A model generated the notes under the pieces. The model was not told where the DNA came from. It made no database searches and saw only the letters and a list, made by a program, of their open reading frames with translations. 32,479 nt of DNA from an uncultured Clostridia bacterium (GTDB taxonomy: Bacteria > Bacillota > Clostridia > UBA1381), in contig CAKSFY010000013.1 of the NCBI GenBank assembly GCA_934454035.1, forward strand, positions 1-32,479, written 5' to 3'. Below are positions 23,149 through 31,670 of this stretch, piece by piece. Within the stretch, counting starts at the first letter, position 1. Every line of letters begins with the position of its first letter. Both the position numbers and the translations under genes were made by a program.

Positions 23149-23976
23149 ATGAAAAAGGCAATTCAGCTGCAGGAGCATGATGCCGATATAATGATGGAGT
23201 ATGCCGAAAAGGCAGGGTATGAATATATTTCTCTCGGATTCGGCTCAAGCAAAATATTTCATGAGGACAATTGGGAAAACAGAATTTCCGAGCTTTCGGC
23301 GGCAATGGATAAATATCACCTTAAATGCGTTCAGACTCATTTACCTTATTATGATTTGCGTATTGATTCCTCAATTATTGACGAAGATATGGAGGAGGCA
23401 ATAAGAAGATGCATAAAAGCAACCGCCATGCTGGGAGCAAAATGGACTGCAATGCATCTTCGCTCGGCATATGACCACAATTTCAGCGAATCAAGAGCAT
23501 ACAGTGATAATTGCAGATGTATAGAGGACTATCTTACGGTTGCTCGAAAAGCGGGAGCGGGAATTGCTTTGGAAAATCTTCCGATTTTTCCGGGTGCGCC
23601 GCAATGGCATTTTTATTCTTCGCATTATGAGGATATATGCGCGATAGCCGATAAATACAAAGGTGATAATATGGGAATTTGCTGGGATTTCGGTCATGCT
23701 CATATTACCGGACTTGACGGTGTTCAGGCACTTGAATATGTAGGAGACAGACTCAGGATAACACATATTCATGATAATTTTGATAAGGATGATAATCATA
23801 TTATTCCGACCCTCGGGACGGATAATTGGGAGAGGCTTATGCCGGTTCTTAAAAAAATCGGATACACGGGACCGCTTACACTTGAAATTGATTATAAAAT
23901 CAATCCCGTGACGGAAAGCTTTACCGCATGCAGCTATAAAGCAGTGGAATATCTTGAAAAACTTATGGATAAATAA
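23149..23976 (+). CDS. Sugar phosphate isomerase/epimerase-like TIM barrel
   Basis: 275 residues of the xylose isomerase-like barrel family (AP endonuclease family 2 fold). Ligand segments in order: QTHLPYY, AMHLRSAY, ALENLP (Glu near 143), CWDFGHAHIT (Asp/His near 182), ITHIHDNFDKDDNHI and LEIDY at the end. The pattern suits a single divalent metal and a ketose/aldose or inosose epimerase reaction; the substrate is unknown. It is followed 11 nt later by the alpha-galactosidase gene, so it may process a sugar released by that enzyme. Confidence 0.85.
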   Translation: MKKAIQLQEHDADIMMEYAEKAGYEYISLGFGSSKIFHEDNWENRISELSAAMDKYHLKCVQTHLPYYDLRIDSSIIDEDMEEAIRRCIKATAMLGAKWTAMHLRSAYDHNFSESRAYSDNCRCIEDYLTVARKAGAGIALENLPIFPGAPQWHFYSSHYEDICAIADKYKGDNMGICWDFGHAHITGLDGVQALEYVGDRLRITHIHDNFDKDDNHIIPTLGTDNWERLMPVLKKIGYTGPLTLEIDYKINPVTESFTACSYKAVEYLEKLMDK

Positions 23977-23987
23977 CGGAGGCAGCA

Positions 23988-25796
23988 ATGAAAAATTTAA
24001 TTGAAAAAATTATGTCCGGCGATATATGGAATATATCCGGAGATTTCGGACGTGTCGGGAACGAAAAAAGCGAAATATATGACATAAAAACAAATATAAG
24101 CCGCAGCTCGGAGGGCGTTTTTAGGTACAGCGGAGAATTTAAAAATATATCCGGTAAGCCGATTAAAATAAACTGTCTTAAATCGAGATTTCATTTGGGC
24201 GGCGGTGAATTTGAGGTATATACTCAGCACAATATGTGGCAGACGGAAAACAGCGGAATGTGGCAGCCGCTAAGCAGCGAGGTATGTGTTTCATCAAAAA
24301 GTATTCGTACCTGCTTCGGAGCTGCGCCGTTTATGGCAGTTTGGAACAAGCAGACCAAAAGAGGAATTGTGTTCCATTTGCTTGCCGATTATGCATGGTC
24401 AACGGACCTGCGCTATACTCCGACAGACGGTGAATTTGCAGAGGCAGTGCTTGAGACGGGTGTAAACAGCGAGGGCTTTTTATATGAGCTTAAGCCGGGG
24501 GAGAGCGTAAATACTCCCGATGTAATATTCTACGAATTTGAAAACAAGCTTGATTTGGATTGCCGCAAGCTGCATAAGTATTGCATAAATAATTTTAAAA
24601 GACATCAAATGCCTATAATTTACAATACCTGGCTTGCAAAGTTTGATAAAATTTCGTATGAATTTGTTTCGTCGCAGATTGAAAAGGCAGCTCAAATCGG
24701 AGCGGAATATTTTGTGATCGATGCAGGCTGGTTTGGAAAAGGCAGCGAATGGTGGGGTGCACGCGGCGACTGGTCGGAAAATCTGACAGGTGGCTTGTGC
24801 GGAAGAATGTCCGATATATCAAAGGAAGTAAACGAAAATAATATGAAATTCGGACTTTGGTTTGAGATTGAATCGGCAAGCGAAGGCGCTGATATAGTTA
24901 AAAATCATCCGGAATATTTTATAAACGCGGACGGGCTTTTCTTTTTGGACTTTACCAAAGAGGAAGCAAGAAATTACATTTTAGAAAAGCTTTTTGAACA
25001 TATCGAAAAATATAATATTGAATTTATAAAGTTCGATTTTAATCAGGACATGAATTATTCACCCGACGCTTACATCGGCTACTACAAGGGTTACGAAAAG
25101 GTTATTGCCGCACTTAAGGCAAAGTATCCCGATATTTACCTTGAAAATTGTGCATCGGGCGGTCTCAGGGTTGATTTGAAAAATTGCTCCGAGTTTGACA
25201 GCTTTTGGCTCAGCGACAATCAAAGTCCGTATGAGGGAATGAGGATTTTCAAAGAGGGTATAAAAAGGCTTCCGCCACAGTGCATAGAAAAATGGGCGGT
25301 TGTTGCGTCGCCGGAGGTGTTTACACCGAAATACGGAGAAGTTGAACAAGAGAAGATTATCTCGACTCATGACGCAACCTGGGATACTGTTGTAGGAGTT
25401 CATACTGATTATCTGAAAGGCTTTTTAAGCGGAGGACCGATAGGATTAAGCTGTGACTTAAACAAGTTTTCCGATAAACTGACGAAAGAGCTTAAGCAGC
25501 ATATAGAAGCCGTAAAGAAAGAGCGGACGTTTTGGGAAAATGCAGTCTGCTCAATTCTTGCCGATACGGATAAGCTTTTGGTTTTGGAGTATTCGGACGG
25601 CAAAAAAATAAAGGTTATTGCGTATTCCGATAAAATTAATCAGAATAAAATTTTAGTATATCCGCATGTTGACAAAACGGCGGAATATCTTGCAGAGGGC
25701 GAAACTTTCACCGGCGGTGAAATTGCGGAAAACGGAATCGAAATCGAGATAAAAAGCAGTTACAGGTCTGCCGCTCTGTGCTTGGAAAGGAAATAA
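23988..25796 (+). CDS. Alpha-galactosidase-like glycoside hydrolase, family GH36
   Basis: 602 residues, shorter than the ~730 of classical GH36 enzymes. The N-terminal half is a beta-sandwich, then the barrel begins near NTWLAKFDKISYEF and FVIDAGWFG. The nucleophile is Asp350 in FIKFDFNQDMN (family KWDMNR), followed by LENCASGGLRVD, and the acid/base is Asp410 in FWLSDNQSP. There is no signal peptide, so it acts on transported alpha-galactosides, or possibly alpha-N-acetylgalactosaminides, in the cytoplasm. GGAGG precedes the ATG. It sits between the isomerase and the transporter gene (3 nt away) in one operon. The replacement of Trp by Phe and of Arg by Gln in the nucleophile motif (KFDFNQ) marks it as an outlying subgroup. 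Confidence 0.88.
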   Translation: MKNLIEKIMSGDIWNISGDFGRVGNEKSEIYDIKTNISRSSEGVFRYSGEFKNISGKPIKINCLKSRFHLGGGEFEVYTQHNMWQTENSGMWQPLSSEVCVSSKSIRTCFGAAPFMAVWNKQTKRGIVFHLLADYAWSTDLRYTPTDGEFAEAVLETGVNSEGFLYELKPGESVNTPDVIFYEFENKLDLDCRKLHKYCINNFKRHQMPIIYNTWLAKFDKISYEFVSSQIEKAAQIGAEYFVIDAGWFGKGSEWWGARGDWSENLTGGLCGRMSDISKEVNENNMKFGLWFEIESASEGADIVKNHPEYFINADGLFFLDFTKEEARNYILEKLFEHIEKYNIEFIKFDFNQDMNYSPDAYIGYYKGYEKVIAALKAKYPDIYLENCASGGLRVDLKNCSEFDSFWLSDNQSPYEGMRIFKEGIKRLPPQCIEKWAVVASPEVFTPKYGEVEQEKIISTHDATWDTVVGVHTDYLKGFLSGGPIGLSCDLNKFSDKLTKELKQHIEAVKKERTFWENAVCSILADTDKLLVLEYSDGKKIKVIAYSDKINQNKILVYPHVDKTAEYLAEGETFTGGEIAENGIEIEIKSSYRSAALCLERK

Positions 25797-25799
25797 TTT

Positions 25800-26657
25800 A
25801 TGGCATATGTTCTTTTATTCGTGTCGGTTTTTATCGATACATTCAAAAATATTTACTATAATCATTTCAGCAATAAAGTATTGAAGTCAAACAGTGACGC
25901 GGTGCTTTTTAATATTGTATGCGGCATCGGAGCGGCGGTGTTTTTCATATGCACGGGCTGCGGATTTAAAATATCGTCTTTTTCGCTGATTGCCGCTCTT
26001 ATTTTTGCGGCGGTTACGGCTATGGCACAATATTTTTCGCTGATGGCAATGTCGGCAGGGTCTATGTCCTACTCTGTTCTTTTTACATATCTTGGAATGT
26101 TAATTCCGACATTATTCGGAATAGTGTACTACAGACAGCCGGTAACAAAAATGCAGATTGTCGGCTTGCTCCTTATGATAGTAACGCTTTATTTCGGTGC
26201 TGGGATTAAAAAAGGTGAAAAGTTTAATCTGAAGTGGCTGCTTTTTGCACTCGGCAGCTTCGTAATGTGGGGACTGGTCGGAGTTATTCAGCAGATTCAT
26301 CAAAATTCCGAATACGCAGGAGAGATGAATGTATTTCTTTTGTGGTCGTTTATTTTTATGACTGCTTTCTTTTCGATAATCTATTTGCTGATGCCGAAGA
26401 ACGGCAAAAATTATCGGATAAAAAGCAAGGCGACAATTCCGTCGGTTATTTCGGGAATTATTATCGGAGCGGTAAATCTGATAAATTTATACCTGAGCGG
26501 AAAGCTGCCGAGTATAATTTTGTTCCCGATTTTAAACGGCGGTGTGATTGTTCTTTCGGGAGTTGCGGCGATTGCTCTTTTTAAAGAAAAACTGAGCCGG
26601 ACTCAGTATATCGGCATTGCGGTCGGAATTATTGCAGTTTGTCTTTTGGGAATGTAA
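25800..26657 (+). CDS. EamA/DMT-family membrane transporter
   Basis: 285 residues with about ten hydrophobic segments and few charges, for example VLLFVSVFIDTF, AALIFAAVTAMA, IVGLLLMIVTLYFGAG, FALGSFVMWGLVGVI and the closing IGIAVGIIAVCLLGM. The halves resemble each other, as in drug/metabolite transporters: SYSVLFTYLGMLIPTLFGIV near 81-100 and SGKLPSIILFPILNGGVIV near 230-248. Substrate not predicted; the operon suggests a sugar or sugar product. The start is 3 nt after the GH36 stop with AAAGGAA. Its 3' end overlaps the opposing LacI gene by 29 bp. Confidence 0.85.
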   Translation: MAYVLLFVSVFIDTFKNIYYNHFSNKVLKSNSDAVLFNIVCGIGAAVFFICTGCGFKISSFSLIAALIFAAVTAMAQYFSLMAMSAGSMSYSVLFTYLGMLIPTLFGIVYYRQPVTKMQIVGLLLMIVTLYFGAGIKKGEKFNLKWLLFALGSFVMWGLVGVIQQIHQNSEYAGEMNVFLLWSFIFMTAFFSIIYLLMPKNGKNYRIKSKATIPSVISGIIIGAVNLINLYLSGKLPSIILFPILNGGVIVLSGVAAIALFKEKLSRTQYIGIAVGIIAVCLLGM

Positions 26658-27591
26658 CGGTTTCTCTTTTTATGAGCTGCGGAGTAATGGAAATTGCTCT
26701 CTGCTCCGTTACGGTGGGGTGCTCGATTTTTTGATACAAAATATCAAGCGCCGCAGCTGTTGCTTCATTTACTTTAAAATCTATAGTTGTCAATGGAGTT
26801 TCCTGGTACTTTGACTGCGGAATGTTGTCGATTCCGATAACCGATACATCAGCAGGGATAGAAATACCGCTTCGTTTAAGCGCGTTTATAAAGCCTATCG
26901 CTATGTCGTCATATGCGGCAATTACGGCGGTAGGCTTTTTTTCATATGCAAGAAATTTTTCCGCACAGTCGAGCCCTGCTTCTTCAAAGCGTTTTTCGGA
27001 GTGAATAATGCGCGGATTGCATGAAGCAAATGCTTTTAAAAAGGCAGCCTCCTTTGTGAGAGTCAGCCTTTCACCGATAAAACAAATGTCCCTGTGACCA
27101 AAGCCTTTCAAATATGCAAAAGCTTCGTTCATGCCGAAATTACAGGAGGTTGAGACAGAATCCGCATTATCACCGCTGCCTATGACTACTATCGGCACAG
27201 AGTATCGGCAGGCGTTTTTTTCGTAATGATTGTCAATTAAAATAATGCCGTCAACCTTCGCATAGGTTGCATAATAATCCAAAAGATAATCTTTAAGCGA
27301 GATATCGAAGTTTGTAGAGGAAAAGACGGCAACATCATTCCGGCTGCTTATAATTTTTTGTATATTCTCGGCGTATGCACTGTAGTGCGAACTGCAAAAT
27401 TCCGGACATAAAACGGCAATTACTTTTTTTGTGAATTTGTTTTTGTAATACTTATCAAAGCAACCGTATTTTTTGGCGGTATTAAAAATTTCATTGCGTG
27501 TTTCATCGTTAATTTCACTGCTTCCGGAAAAAGCCTTTGACACCGTAGAAACCGATACGTGCGTCAATTCTGCCAGTTTTTTATAATTCAT
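26629..27591 (-). CDS. LacI/GalR-family transcriptional regulator
   Basis: 320 residues. The N-terminal helix-turn-helix and hinge are typical: YKKLAELTHVSVSTVSKAFS, then INDETRNEIFNTAKKYG. Residues ~55-320 form the periplasmic-binding-like sensor: KKVIAVLCPEF, VDGIILIDN, GHRDICFIGERL, AVIAAYDDIAIGFINALKR and PADVSVIGIDNIPQSKYQETPLTTI. It probably represses the sugar operon that runs toward it. The start is 27591; GAGGG lies about 10 nt upstream. It ends inside the 3' end of the transporter gene. Confidence 0.93.
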   Translation of the reverse strand: MNYKKLAELTHVSVSTVSKAFSGSSEINDETRNEIFNTAKKYGCFDKYYKNKFTKKVIAVLCPEFCSSHYSAYAENIQKIISSRNDVAVFSSTNFDISLKDYLLDYYATYAKVDGIILIDNHYEKNACRYSVPIVVIGSGDNADSVSTSCNFGMNEAFAYLKGFGHRDICFIGERLTLTKEAAFLKAFASCNPRIIHSEKRFEEAGLDCAEKFLAYEKKPTAVIAAYDDIAIGFINALKRSGISIPADVSVIGIDNIPQSKYQETPLTTIDFKVNEATAAALDILYQKIEHPTVTEQRAISITPQLIKRETVTFPKDKLQ

Positions 27592-27617
27592 TTCCCATAC
27601 GCCCTCTTTCTGTCTTA

Positions 27618-27646
27618 ATCATATCATGAAAAGAATACTTTGTAAA
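27618..27646 (-). promoter_or_regulatory. Promoter of the LacI-type regulator
   Basis: On the minus strand TTTACA (27646-27641), 17 bp, TATGAT (27623-27618), with an extended -10 TG. It lies 27 bp before the start codon. Confidence 0.65.
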
Positions 27647-27655
27647 TATATTTTT

Positions 27656-27686
27656 TTGAAACAGTAATATTTTTTTTGCGTTTCAA
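27656..27686. promoter_or_regulatory. Inverted repeat between lacI-type gene and spoIIP
   Basis: TTGAAAC (27656-27662) and GTTTCAA (27680-27686), exact complements 17 bp apart, lie in the divergent region upstream of the regulator's -35. This could be a two-half-site operator or a chance dyad in AT-rich DNA. Confidence 0.35.
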
Positions 27687-27719
27687 GTAATATAAAATAG
27701 ACATGCTATTGAAAAAGGA

Positions 27720-28838
27720 ATGATGAACCGCGTGAAAAATTTCAAGACAGTAATAATAAACGGCAAAAAAATCAAAAGGGTAACGCTTGCAGCCGCCATA
27801 ATCACAGCAGTTTCGGCAGCGGCGGCAGCCGGCGCCGTTCTCTCGGCAGGAGCTTCACACTTTGCTTCCTCCGAGGGAATTTATGAGACTATTATTTCAT
27901 CGCAGCTGCACAATGAAAAAAAGAAAATATCCGCAGAGGAATTTGTGAGCAGGCTTTTAGGCTGCAGCTTTTCCGACCCTAAAAGCGTAATCGCAAAGCA
28001 GCTTCCGTTGTTCGGGGAGGAATTTGTGCCCGAGCCGACTCCTGAGCCGACAGAAATTCCGGCACCATCTGAAACTCCGAAACCCGAAACAAAGCCAATC
28101 AGAGAGGCAAAATCAAAATCGGATATGTCAATATCAAACAGGACAAGTATAAATGTTGATGCAAATGCTCTGGCAGATGAACCGCTGTGCTTTTCTCTGG
28201 AAAAAACGGATAAGCCGCAGGTACTTATTTTTCATACGCATACTACGGAAAGTTATACCGACAGTAATACAAATGTGTATGTTTCGGGCAGTTCGGACAG
28301 AAATCTGGATGAGACCAAAAATATTACCGCAGTTGGCGACGCAATGCAAAAAGTGTTTGAAAATGCCGGAATCGGCACGGTTCATGACAAGACTGTGCAC
28401 GATTATCCGTCTTTTAACGGAGCTTATACGCGTTCGCTTGCAACGGTTCGCGCAAATCTTGAGCAAAATCCCGGAATAAAGATTGTATTAGATGTTCACC
28501 GCGACGGAATTGTAAAAGAGGACGGAACAAAAGTTAAGGTTGCGGCAGATATAAACGGTAAAAAAACTGCACAGTGTATGTTCGTAATCGGGTCAAATGC
28601 AAATCTTACTCACGACAATTGGCAGGAAAATATGAAGCTTGCCTGCAAAATTCAAAGACTTGCAAATGAGATGTATCCGGGGCTTATGCGCCCGATTATT
28701 TTAAGAGAAGAACGGTTTAATCAGCAGGTCAGCACTGGCGCGCTTATTATTGAGGTCGGCTCGAACGGAAATACTTTGGAGGAAGCAATAAGAGGGGGAG
28801 AGTATATTGCAGATGTTATTGCCAAGCTTTTAAAATAA
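27720..28838 (+). CDS. spoIIP: Stage II sporulation protein P
   Basis: A cell-wall amidase/endopeptidase of the SpoIID-M-P machine that drives engulfment during sporulation. 372 residues: a short basic cytoplasmic end, one membrane segment near 20-45 (Ala/Val-rich), a Pro/Glu-rich spacer near 100-122 (PEPTPEPTEIPAPSETP) and the catalytic domain from about 165. Zinc-site motifs are FHTHTTESYT near 171, DVHRDG near 259 and LIIEVGSNGNT near 345. The start is ambiguous: ATG 27720, ATG 27723 and GTG 27732 are in frame, and AAAAAGGA abuts the first ATG, so a later codon may be used. In Bacillus spoIIP lies next to lepA; here one sugar isomerase gene separates them. Confidence 0.93.
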   Translation: MMNRVKNFKTVIINGKKIKRVTLAAAIITAVSAAAAAGAVLSAGASHFASSEGIYETIISSQLHNEKKKISAEEFVSRLLGCSFSDPKSVIAKQLPLFGEEFVPEPTPEPTEIPAPSETPKPETKPIREAKSKSDMSISNRTSINVDANALADEPLCFSLEKTDKPQVLIFHTHTTESYTDSNTNVYVSGSSDRNLDETKNITAVGDAMQKVFENAGIGTVHDKTVHDYPSFNGAYTRSLATVRANLEQNPGIKIVLDVHRDGIVKEDGTKVKVAADINGKKTAQCMFVIGSNANLTHDNWQENMKLACKIQRLANEMYPGLMRPIILREERFNQQVSTGALIIEVGSNGNTLEEAIRGGEYIADVIAKLLK

Positions 28839-28852
28839 AGCTTGACTTTTTC
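28823..28852 (+). terminator. Short terminator at the spoIIP stop, overlapping the next -35
   Basis: CAAGCTTT (28823-28830) pairs exactly with AAAGCTTG (28837-28844), loop TAAAAT, followed by ACTTTTTC. The stem holds the spoIIP stop codon and the first bases of the next promoter's TTGACT, so it may be a weak terminator. Confidence 0.45.
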
Positions 28853-28870
28853 TAAGAAAAGAGTTATAAT
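28842..28870 (+). promoter_or_regulatory. Promoter of the sugar isomerase gene downstream of spoIIP
   Basis: TTGACT (28842-28847), 17 bp, TATAAT (28865-28870): one mismatch to the housekeeping consensus. The gene is therefore expressed apart from sporulation. Confidence 0.8.
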
Positions 28871-28879
28871 ACAAACTAT

Positions 28880-28919
28880 AATTCTAATAACTTTATTATA
28901 TTTAGAATTAAATTCTAAA
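28880..28919 (+). promoter_or_regulatory. Possible repressor operator in the leader
   Basis: TTTAGAATT-A-AATTCTAAA (28901-28919) is a dyad with 9-bp arms, and its AATTCTAA half occurs again at 28880-28887. The sites lie just after the predicted start (~28877), a position that would block transcription if bound. No matching regulator is recognised. Confidence 0.45.
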
Positions 28920-28937
28920 ATGTGCGAGGAGAAAAAG

Positions 28938-29795
28938 ATGAAACTGTCGACCGAAACCTATGTAATGAGAAAACGCTTTGGTGATATGAAAGCAATTGAG
29001 ATGATTAAAAAGGCAGGCTTTGACTGCTATGACTACTCTATGTATTGGACAGATAATAATGATGATATGCTTGGCGAGGATTACCGGGAAAAGGCATATG
29101 CTTTAAAGGCTTATGCTGACAAGCTTGGAATATGCTGCAACCAGGCTCACGCTCCGTTTGAATTTAACAGTAAATCAGATACTATGGATATCACAAATGC
29201 AGCTTATAAAAGATTAATTCGTTCTATTGAAGTTGCTTCTGTTTTGGGAGCAAAAACAATTATAGTACATGCGATATGCGATATGCCCAATGATGAATTT
29301 TTTGATTACAACCGAACATTTTACAACAGCTTGATTACATGGTGTAAAAAATATAAAATAGAGGTATCGGTTGAAAATTTGTTTAAGCCTAAAGACGGCA
29401 ACTGGGAAAAAAATGAATGGGAGGGTATTCTGTCAGAACCGGGCGAGCATATGGATTTTGTAAAGTCATTGGGAGAGGATTGTTTCAATATATGCGTAGA
29501 TGTCGGACATTTGGCAATAACCGGGAATAAGCCGGATGAAGTTATTTCGGCAATGGATTCAAGGCTTTTAAAGTCTTTGCATATTCATGACAACGACTAC
29601 TCGGCAGATTTGCATTATATGCCTTATTTCGGCAGTTTTGACTGGGATAAAATAATTGCCTCGCTCAAAAAAATAGGTTATAATAATGAGTTGACATTTG
29701 AGATTTTCGGATCACTGAGTAAACTGGACGATGAGCTTTTGCAGCCTGCACTTGACTTCGCAGAAAAAATAGGAAGAAATCTTATAAAAAAGTAA
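28938..29795 (+). CDS. Sugar phosphate isomerase/epimerase-like TIM barrel
   Basis: 285 residues of the same barrel family as the protein at 23149-23976 but clearly a different member. Metal-site segments: NQAHAPFEF, IIVHAI, VSVENLF (Glu near 146), CVDVGHLAIT (Asp/His near 186), SLHIHDNDYSADLHYMPY and TFEIFGS. An ATG at 28842 is in frame but falls within the promoter; the ATG at 28938 has GCGAGGAG in front and matches the usual family start. Reaction unknown. It lies between spoIIP and lepA, which are neighbours in many Firmicutes, and has its own strong promoter, so it looks like a later insertion. Confidence 0.85.
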   Translation: MKLSTETYVMRKRFGDMKAIEMIKKAGFDCYDYSMYWTDNNDDMLGEDYREKAYALKAYADKLGICCNQAHAPFEFNSKSDTMDITNAAYKRLIRSIEVASVLGAKTIIVHAICDMPNDEFFDYNRTFYNSLITWCKKYKIEVSVENLFKPKDGNWEKNEWEGILSEPGEHMDFVKSLGEDCFNICVDVGHLAITGNKPDEVISAMDSRLLKSLHIHDNDYSADLHYMPYFGSFDWDKIIASLKKIGYNNELTFEIFGSLSKLDDELLQPALDFAEKIGRNLIKK

Positions 29796-29823
29796 TGACA
29801 AATGATTATTTTTGTGGTATACT
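29795..29823 (+). promoter_or_regulatory. Promoter of lepA
   Basis: ATGACA (29795-29800), 17 bp, TATACT (29818-29823). The -35 overlaps the stop codon of the preceding gene. The ATG at 29853 follows with AAAGGAG. Confidence 0.65.
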
Positions 29824-29852
29824 AAATGTATGGAAAACAAAAGGAGATTAGT

Positions 29853-31655
29853 ATGTCACAGGATAAAATCAGAAATTTTTGTATAATAGCGCATATAGAT
29901 CACGGAAAATCAACTCTTGCGGACAGACTTTTGGAGCTTACGGGAGAGGTTTCAAAGCGTGACATGGAGGATCAGCTCCTCGATAATATGGATCTTGAGC
30001 GTGAGAGAGGGATAACCATAAAAGCTCACGCAGTAAGACTTAAATATAAAGCGCATGACGGAAATGAATATATTTTGAATCTTATCGATACTCCGGGACA
30101 TGTCGATTTTAATTACGAGGTTTCCAGAAGTCTTGCCGCCTGCGAGGGCGCAATATTAATTGTTGATGCGTCTCAGGGCGTAGAGGCGCAGACTCTTGCA
30201 AACACTTATCTTGCAATAGACCACAACCTTGAGGTTGTTCCGGTTATAAACAAGATAGATTTGCCGTCGGCAAGACCTGAAAATGCGATAAAGGAAATTG
30301 AAGATATAATCGGAATTCCTGCCGAGGACGCGCCGAGAGTTTCGGCAAAGACAGGGCAGAATGTAGGCGAAGTGCTTGAAGCGATTGTCACAAAGATTCC
30401 TGCACCGGAGGGCGATGAAAACGCACCGCTGAAGGCTCTTATTTTTGATTCGTATTATGACAGCTACAGGGGCGTAATCGTTTATATAAGAGTTAAAGAA
30501 GGAACGGTTAAACCGGGCGACAGTATCAGAATGATGCAGACAAAAGCGGAGTTTGACGTTGTAGAAGTCGGGGTATTAAGACCGGACGAGCTTGTGCCGA
30601 CAGATAAGCTTTCGGCAGGAGAAGTAGGATATATTGCGGCAAGCATAAAGAATATTCAGGACACGCGTGTCGGAGATACCGTCACGGTTGCTACCCGCCC
30701 GGCAGATAAACCGCTTCCCGGATATAAAAAGGTAAATCCGATGGTTTACTGCGGAATTTATCCGGCAGACGGCGCTCAGTATAACGATTTGAGAGACGCG
30801 CTTTTAAAGCTTCAGTTAAACGATGCCTCGCTCATGTTTGAGGCTGAAACCTCGGTTGCTCTCGGATTCGGCTTCCGATGCGGATTTTTGGGACTTTTGC
30901 ATATGGAAATTATCCAGGAAAGACTGGAGAGGGAATATAATCTTGATCTTGTCACAACTGCACCGAGCGTAATTTATAAGGTGCATAAAACGAACGGAAC
31001 CGTTGTGATGGTAGACAACCCGACCAATCTTCCGCCGATGACGGAAATTGAGTATATGGAAGAACCTATGGTTAACGCGGATATAATGGTTCCGGTGGAT
31101 TTTGTCGGGAATGTTATGGAGCTGTGCCAGGAACGCAGGGGAATCTTTAAAAATATGTCGTATATGGAGGAAACAAGAGCGCAGATATTCTATGAGCTGC
31201 CATTAAATGAGATTATATATGACTTTTTTGACGCACTTAAATCAAGAACAAAGGGATATGCGTCATTTGATTATGAATTGACCGAGTATAAAAGGTCTGA
31301 TTTGGTTAAGCTGGATATGCTCTTAAACGGTGAAACGGTGGACGCGCTTTCGTTTATCGTTCACAAGGACAATGCCTATTCAAGAGGCAGAAAAATGGCG
31401 GAAAAGCTTAAGGAATCAATTCCGAGACAGCTTTTTGAAGTACCTATTCAGGCTGCAATAGGGAATAAAATAATTGCCAGAGAAACTGTCCGTGCAATGC
31501 GCAAGGACGTACTTGCAAAGTGTTACGGCGGAGATATTACCCGAAAGAAAAAACTTTTGGAAAAACAAAAAGAGGGCAAAAAGAGAATGAGACAGGTAGG
31601 AAGTGTGGAAGTGCCGCAGGAGGCATTTATGTCGGTTCTTAAATTAGATACTTAA
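29853..31655 (+). CDS. lepA: Translation factor LepA (EF-4)
   Basis: A 600-residue ribosome-bound GTPase, exactly the usual length. GTPase motifs: G1 AHIDHGKST (12-20), ERGITIKAHAVRL (switch I), G3 DTPGH, G4 NKID and the SAKTG loop. The C-terminal LepA-specific domain is present (GRKMAEKLKESIPRQLFEVP and KKLLEKQKEGKKRMR), which separates it from EF-G and TypA. An in-frame ATG at 29826 falls just after the promoter; the ATG at 29853 with AAAGGAG is preferred and gives the family start MSQDKIRNFCIIAHIDHG. The SGNH gene follows after 15 nt. Confidence 0.98.
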   Translation: MSQDKIRNFCIIAHIDHGKSTLADRLLELTGEVSKRDMEDQLLDNMDLERERGITIKAHAVRLKYKAHDGNEYILNLIDTPGHVDFNYEVSRSLAACEGAILIVDASQGVEAQTLANTYLAIDHNLEVVPVINKIDLPSARPENAIKEIEDIIGIPAEDAPRVSAKTGQNVGEVLEAIVTKIPAPEGDENAPLKALIFDSYYDSYRGVIVYIRVKEGTVKPGDSIRMMQTKAEFDVVEVGVLRPDELVPTDKLSAGEVGYIAASIKNIQDTRVGDTVTVATRPADKPLPGYKKVNPMVYCGIYPADGAQYNDLRDALLKLQLNDASLMFEAETSVALGFGFRCGFLGLLHMEIIQERLEREYNLDLVTTAPSVIYKVHKTNGTVVMVDNPTNLPPMTEIEYMEEPMVNADIMVPVDFVGNVMELCQERRGIFKNMSYMEETRAQIFYELPLNEIIYDFFDALKSRTKGYASFDYELTEYKRSDLVKLDMLLNGETVDALSFIVHKDNAYSRGRKMAEKLKESIPRQLFEVPIQAAIGNKIIARETVRAMRKDVLAKCYGGDITRKKKLLEKQKEGKKRMRQVGSVEVPQEAFMSVLKLDT

Positions 31656-31670
31656 TAGGAGTAACAGAAG

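Noticed and set aside
27681..27709. Sigma-E type promoter before spoIIP
   Set aside because: CATGCTAT at 27702-27709 resembles the -10 but no suitable -35 lies 13-15 bp upstream, so it is not listed as a feature.
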